From positions 62,001 to 126,000 of the forward strand of contig NZ_QOKZ01000001.1 in assembly GCF_003697785.1 (NCBI RefSeq): 64,000 nt of DNA, read 5' to 3'. Source of the stretch: Paracoccus alkanivorans (lineage in GTDB: Bacteria > Pseudomonadota > Alphaproteobacteria > Rhodobacterales > Rhodobacteraceae). The position numbers were made by a program, and so were the translations under genes. Below the pieces are notes generated by a model, which saw only the letters and a program-made list of their open reading frames with translations, was not told where the DNA came from and did no database searches. Position 1 is the stretch's first letter, and each line of letters begins with the position of its first letter. Positions 60,524 to 64,000 of this stretch are shown here, in pieces.

Positions 60524-62616
60524 TGGGGCAACTCCAGTATGAGGTTGTCGATCTCATCCACCCGCGCGGTCACGCCAGGCGGCACAAGCGTGGTGGTATC
60601 CATCTGCTCGACGATGGCGGGGCCGGTGAAGCGCATCCCCGGCGCAAGACGGTCACGGGCATACAGCGTGGTTCCGGTGAATTCGCGCGTCTCGGGATAC
60701 CAGACCTCGCGGCTGCCGGTGATCGCGCCGGCGGCATCCCCGGGACCCATCGGATGCCGGGGCAGTTCCGCCTTGCGCACCAGGCCAAGCGCTTCGGCGC
60801 GGAAGGTCACGCAGAGGATGCGTTCATCCTCGACGGCAAATCCATACATGCGTTCATGCGCCCGAGTGAAACCCGCCCGCAGCGCGTCAAGCACTGCCTC
60901 GGTGATCGGCCCGTCGGGGACGGGAACGGAAAGCTCGTAATTCTGGCCCTCGTAACGCATATCCACGCGGCGGGTGACGCGGCGGCGGTCCGGCGCGATA
61001 TCCTCCTGCAGGAACCAATCTCCGGCCTCGGCCTCGACTCCGGCCGCCGCCGTGGCGATCCCGGCGAGATACGCTCGTTCGAGCGGGATCAGCCGGGTGA
61101 TCGAAAAATCCGCGCGCAGATCGGTCAGCAGCAGGCCCATCGCGCAGAGAATGCCCGGATTGCGCGGCACGATCACGCGCGACATCCCCAACTCCTGCGC
61201 CAGCCGCACCGCATGCAGCGGCCCCGCCCCGCCAAAGGCCATCAGCGCGTAGGCGCGCGGATCATGCCCGCGCTGCACCGAGATCACCCGGATGGCCTTG
61301 GCCATGTTCGCGGTCACCACGGAGATGATCCCCTGCGCGGTGTCCATCCGGTCCATGCCCAAACGCCCGGCCAGCCTGCCGATCGCCTCGAGGGCAAGAT
61401 CGCGGCGCACCGCCATCCGCCCATCCAGCAGATGAGTGGGGTTCAGCACCTGCAGCACGATATTGGCGTCGGTCACGGTGGGCTCGGTCGCGCCCCGCCC
61501 GTAGCAGACAGGCCCGGGATCGGCGCCCGCGCTTTCGGGACCAACCTTGAGCAGGCCGCCGGAATCGATCGATGCGATGGAACCGCCCCCTGCCCCGACC
61601 GTGTGGATGTCGAGCATCGGCGCCTTGATCGGATAGCCATGCACGACACTTTCATTGGTCTGCGTGGTCTGCCCCCGCGCCATCAGCGCCACATCCGACG
61701 AGGTGCCGCCCATGTCGAAGGTGATGATATCCTCGTAACCCGCGCTGCTGCCGATGGCCTGCGCGGCGACGACACCGGTCGACGGTCCCGAAAGCACCGC
61801 TCGCACCGGCGTCTGCGCCGCCACCCCGAAACGGACGACGCCACCATTGGACTGGGTCAGATGCGGCGGGACAGGCAGGCCCAGATCGGTCAGCCGCGGC
61901 GTCAGGCGGCTGATATAGCGATGCATGATCGGGCCGAGATAGGCATTGACGGTCGTCGTGGACAAACGCTCGAATTCGCGGAACTCCGGGGCGATTTCAT
62001 GGCTGGCGCAGATGAAGGCATCGGGAAGCTCCTGCTCGACGATGCGCCGCGCCGCCTGTTCATGCGCCGGATTCACGAAGGCATAAAGGAAACAGATCGC
62101 CACCGCCTCGACCCCCGCCTCTTTCAAGGCACGGGCCGCCGCCCGGGTGGCATCCTCGTCCAGCGGGGTTGCGATCTCTCCGCTGTGCAGAACCCGTTCC
62201 GGCACCTCGAACCGCAGGGAGCGGGGCACGAGAACCGGCGGCTTGCCGGCGAAAAGGTCATAGAGATCGGGGCGCTTTTGCCGCCCGATCTCCAGCAGGT
62301 CGCGGAATCCCCCGGTCGTCAGCAGGCCGATCCTGGCCCCCCGATGGGTGATAAGCGCATTGGTCGCAACTGTCGTGCCATGCCCCAGATAGCCGATCGC
62401 CGCAGCCGGATCGTCCGCCGCGCCGGCACATTCGCACATCCCCTCCTCGACGCCCTGGGCGATGCCGCGCGAAGGATCGTCGGGCGTGGAGGATACTTTC
62501 CAGACCGCGACATCGCCCGTGACCTCGTTGAACAGGCAGACATCGGTGAAGGTTCCGCCGGAATCGACGCCCACGCGCCAGCTTCCTGCTTCGCCGGGGT
62601 TTCGCGAACCATCCAT
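60520..62616 (-). CDS. hyuA: Hydantoinase A/oxoprolinase subunit A family protein
   Basis: A 698-residue HyuA protein with an actin-like ATPase fold. Features are VGVDSGGTFTDVCLFNE (phosphate loop), YLGHGTTVATNALITHRGARIGLLTTGGFRDLLEIGRQKRPDLYDL, FDMGGTSSDVALMARG, and HTVGAGGGSIASIDSGGLLKVGPESAGADPGP. It heads the operon running through hyuB and the importer to the SDR, DAO and possibly creatininase genes. A GntR-type palindrome lies just upstream. Confidence 0.93.
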   Translation of the reverse strand: MDGSRNPGEAGSWRVGVDSGGTFTDVCLFNEVTGDVAVWKVSSTPDDPSRGIAQGVEEGMCECAGAADDPAAAIGYLGHGTTVATNALITHRGARIGLLTTGGFRDLLEIGRQKRPDLYDLFAGKPPVLVPRSLRFEVPERVLHSGEIATPLDEDATRAAARALKEAGVEAVAICFLYAFVNPAHEQAARRIVEQELPDAFICASHEIAPEFREFERLSTTTVNAYLGPIMHRYISRLTPRLTDLGLPVPPHLTQSNGGVVRFGVAAQTPVRAVLSGPSTGVVAAQAIGSSAGYEDIITFDMGGTSSDVALMARGQTTQTNESVVHGYPIKAPMLDIHTVGAGGGSIASIDSGGLLKVGPESAGADPGPVCYGRGATEPTVTDANIVLQVLNPTHLLDGRMAVRRDLALEAIGRLAGRLGMDRMDTAQGIISVVTANMAKAIRVISVQRGHDPRAYALMAFGGAGPLHAVRLAQELGMSRVIVPRNPGILCAMGLLLTDLRADFSITRLIPLERAYLAGIATAAAGVEAEAGDWFLQEDIAPDRRRVTRRVDMRYEGQNYELSVPVPDGPITEAVLDALRAGFTRAHERMYGFAVEDERILCVTFRAEALGLVRKAELPRHPMGPGDAAGAITGSREVWYPETREFTGTTLYARDRLAPGMRFTGPAIVEQMDTTTLVPPGVTARVDEIDNLILELPQ

Positions 62617-62645
62617 TATGTCACTGCTGTCCTTTTAGCGTGTAC

Positions 62646-62662
62646 GTCATGTATACAATATG
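62646..62662. promoter_or_regulatory. Predicted GntR/FCD operator in the hyuA-gntR intergenic region
   Basis: TGTATACA (62650-62657) sits inside CATGTATACAATATG, close to the ATTGTATACAAT pattern typical of FCD-type GntR regulators. It lies 34 bases from the hyuA start and about 70 from the divergent regulator start, so it could autoregulate both. Confidence 0.55.
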
Positions 62663-62732
62663 AGAGCGCGAACGCTGTCCAGTCCCGTAACGAAGCGAAG
62701 GCCGAGATCCGCCCGAAGCAAGGAGTAGACAT

Positions 62733-63434
62733 ATGACCCAACCGACCGGCAGCGGCCCCAAAAGCGCCGCGCGAAAGCGTCCCGCGAACAGGCCGGGCGA
62801 AGCGCCCGTCACCGCCCGGCAGCGCGCCTATGACGGGATTCGCGCCGGCATCCTGAAAGGAGCTTTTCCTCCCGGCAGCTTCATCGAGGAGGCAATGGCC
62901 TGCGAGGCGACCGGCGTTTCGCGCAGCCCGGTGCGCGAGGCGCTCAACCGGCTTGCGGCAGAGGGTTTTCTGGAGCTGCATCCGCGGCGCGGGGCGATGG
63001 TCAGGACGCTCTCTGCCGCTGAACTGCGCGATCTCCATGAGGTTCGCCAGATGATCGAGAGTCAGGCCATCCGCCTCATCTGCCGCAACCGCCGTCCGGT
63101 CCCGGCCCAGATGTCCGAACTCTGCGACACGCATGAGGCGACCTCGGCCGGGGATCTGCTGGCCTGTGTGGAGATCAACAGGCTGTTTCACCAGGCCCTG
63201 GTCGCGGCGGCCGGCAATACGGTTCTGACCCAGGTATTCGATAGTCTTCAGGCCAACCTGACCCGTGTCGCCATGCTGTCCCTGCAACTGGGCATCGGCA
63301 AGACCAGGCAGATCGAACAGGAGCATCGCGCCCTGATCGCCGCGCTGCAAGTTTTCGACGAAACCCGCGCGATGGAAATCCTGGCAGCCCACCTGAAGCC
63401 GATGCCGCGCCTCATGGGCTCTTTGTCGGGCTAG
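62733..63434 (+). CDS. GntR-family (FCD) transcriptional regulator
   Basis: A 233-residue FCD regulator with N-terminal winged helix (RAGILKGAFPPGSFIEEAMA, VSRSPVREALNRLAAEGFLEL) and an all-helical FCD effector domain with metal-ligand positions in EINRLFHQALVAAAGN and HLKPM. AAGGAG precedes ATG. It is divergent from hyuA and is the probable repressor of the hydantoinase/importer operon. Confidence 0.92.
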   Translation: MTQPTGSGPKSAARKRPANRPGEAPVTARQRAYDGIRAGILKGAFPPGSFIEEAMACEATGVSRSPVREALNRLAAEGFLELHPRRGAMVRTLSAAELRDLHEVRQMIESQAIRLICRNRRPVPAQMSELCDTHEATSAGDLLACVEINRLFHQALVAAAGNTVLTQVFDSLQANLTRVAMLSLQLGIGKTRQIEQEHRALIAALQVFDETRAMEILAAHLKPMPRLMGSLSG

Positions 63435-63729
63435 GCGCGAATGGAAGACGTGGGCATGACTCGCGTATCCGATGGACATTGCGCCGATCTTGCTCCTATG
63501 CTGAGGGCTTCTTCGGGCTTTCACTTGACCATATCCGACACGCTTGCCCCGGCCATTGTCCAATTTAAAAGATTTGTGGCAGGCAAGATTTTTCTTATCG
63601 CGCGGATATCCTCGGCCACGGGTCATGTCGGCCGGTTTTGTTGCAACAATGCCTCTCGACACATATCAATGAATTGCGCAACCGGAACCGGTCACGGAAA
63701 CATGCGGCCGGGGTCTCGCCAAGCGGTAT

Positions 63730-64000
63730 TCAGCCCAGGTAATCGGCGTCCGTGACCGGTTCCATCCAGGTAACAGGCGATCCGTCGATGGCCTCCTGTA
63801 TTGCGATATGGCTCATGGCGGTGTCGGGGGCGGCTCCGTGCCAGTGTTTTTCCCCGGCGGGGAACCAGATTACGTCACCGGCACGGATTTCCTCGACCGC
63901 TCCACCCTCACGCTGAGCGCGGCCACAACCGAAGGTCACGATCAGGGTCTGGCCAGCCGGATGGGTGTGCCATGCGGTGCGTGCACCCGGCTCGAATGTC
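63730..64000 (-). CDS. Cupin-domain protein, 5' part beyond the window
   Basis: The C-terminal 89 codons of a small cupin are present: cupin motif 1 in [20 protein letters not shown], and motif 2 in [18 protein letters not shown], then [15 protein letters not shown]. The metal-binding His residues are visible in both motifs. The frame continues past the window edge, so an internal GTG at 63939 is not the start. It resembles the short cupins often annotated as carboxymuconolactone-decarboxylase-linked or hydroxynitrile lyase-like. The 295 bases between it and the GntR gene hold nothing I recognise. Confidence 0.8.
   Translation of the reverse strand, partial: TFEPGARTAWHTHPAGQTLIVTFGCGRAQREGGAVEEIRAGDVIWFPAGEKHWHGAAPDTAMSHIAIQEAIDGSPVTWMEPVTDADYLG

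Noticed and set aside
60523..62736. 737-codon open frame on the plus strand opposite hyuA
   Set aside because: It mirrors the high-GC third-position pattern of hyuA, has no recognisable domain, and would overlap the gene on its full length.

Overview
The window looks like an accessory-rich stretch of an alphaproteobacterial genome, most likely Rhodobacteraceae and Paracoccus-like. The basis is high GC coding sequence, many ATGA stop/start overlaps, a pseudoazurin, TRAP and ABC solute importers, and a C/G-rich hairpin element near 33.2 kb of a kind common in that family. I saw no rRNA, tRNA, replication gene, intact transposase or CRISPR array. No database search was possible, so family names come from recognised motifs.

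Region 1 (78-15625) is the most striking part. It appears to be an undescribed tropone/tropolone-type biosynthetic and transport cluster related to the tropodithietic acid (TDA) genes of Phaeobacter. It holds a LysR regulator, an MFS exporter, a TonB-dependent receptor, a TdaF-like flavoprotein, a SAM methyltransferase, a PaaZ-like hydratase whose aldehyde dehydrogenase half is shrunken and has lost its catalytic cysteine, and a complete peptide/nickel-type ABC importer. A convergent operon follows, encoding TdaC-like (prephenate dehydratase-like), TdaD-like (thioesterase), TdaE-like (acyl-CoA dehydrogenase-fold oxygenase) and a gamma-glutamylcyclotransferase resembling the TDA self-resistance protein TdaR3. 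No TdaB-like glutathione S-transferase or other sulfur gene is visible, and the export, outer-membrane receptor and ABC import genes suggest the product is a metal-binding molecule that is taken back up.

Region 2 (15626-28399) is about metals and decay. It begins with a low-GC gene-poor strip carrying a methionine aminopeptidase remnant. Then come a WD40 protein with a COG0523 GTPase, a dmeRF-type cobalt/nickel efflux pair, an alpha/beta hydrolase, an operon of a FecBCD-type importer, pseudoazurin and methyltransferase, a decayed second COG0523 gene, a HisI paralogue missing one zinc cysteine, and fragments of ribD, adhC and a gntR regulator. Three related AT-rich sites suggest a Zur regulon.

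Region 3 (28408-37215) is a catabolic cluster: RpiR regulator, N-formylglutamate-amidohydrolase family enzyme, TRAP transporter, glutamine-synthetase-like ligase, aldehyde dehydrogenase and iron-type alcohol dehydrogenase. This fits gamma-glutamylation of an amine or amino alcohol, stepwise oxidation and release.

Region 4 (37294-48368) is a LysR-controlled island with a PotABCD-like importer, a small [2Fe-2S] protein, an HcnB-like flavoprotein, two DAO-family flavoproteins, RidA and a gamma-glutamyltransferase. It resembles opine oxidase or D-hydroxyproline dehydrogenase systems.

Region 5 (48533-64000) carries GhrA, a LysR regulator, a creatininase-family amidohydrolase, a DAO oxidase, an SDR, a Dpp-like importer with a fused permease-ATPase, hydantoinase/oxoprolinase subunits B and A, a GntR/FCD regulator, and a cupin gene cut by the window end. 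It probably degrades a cyclic or substituted amide.
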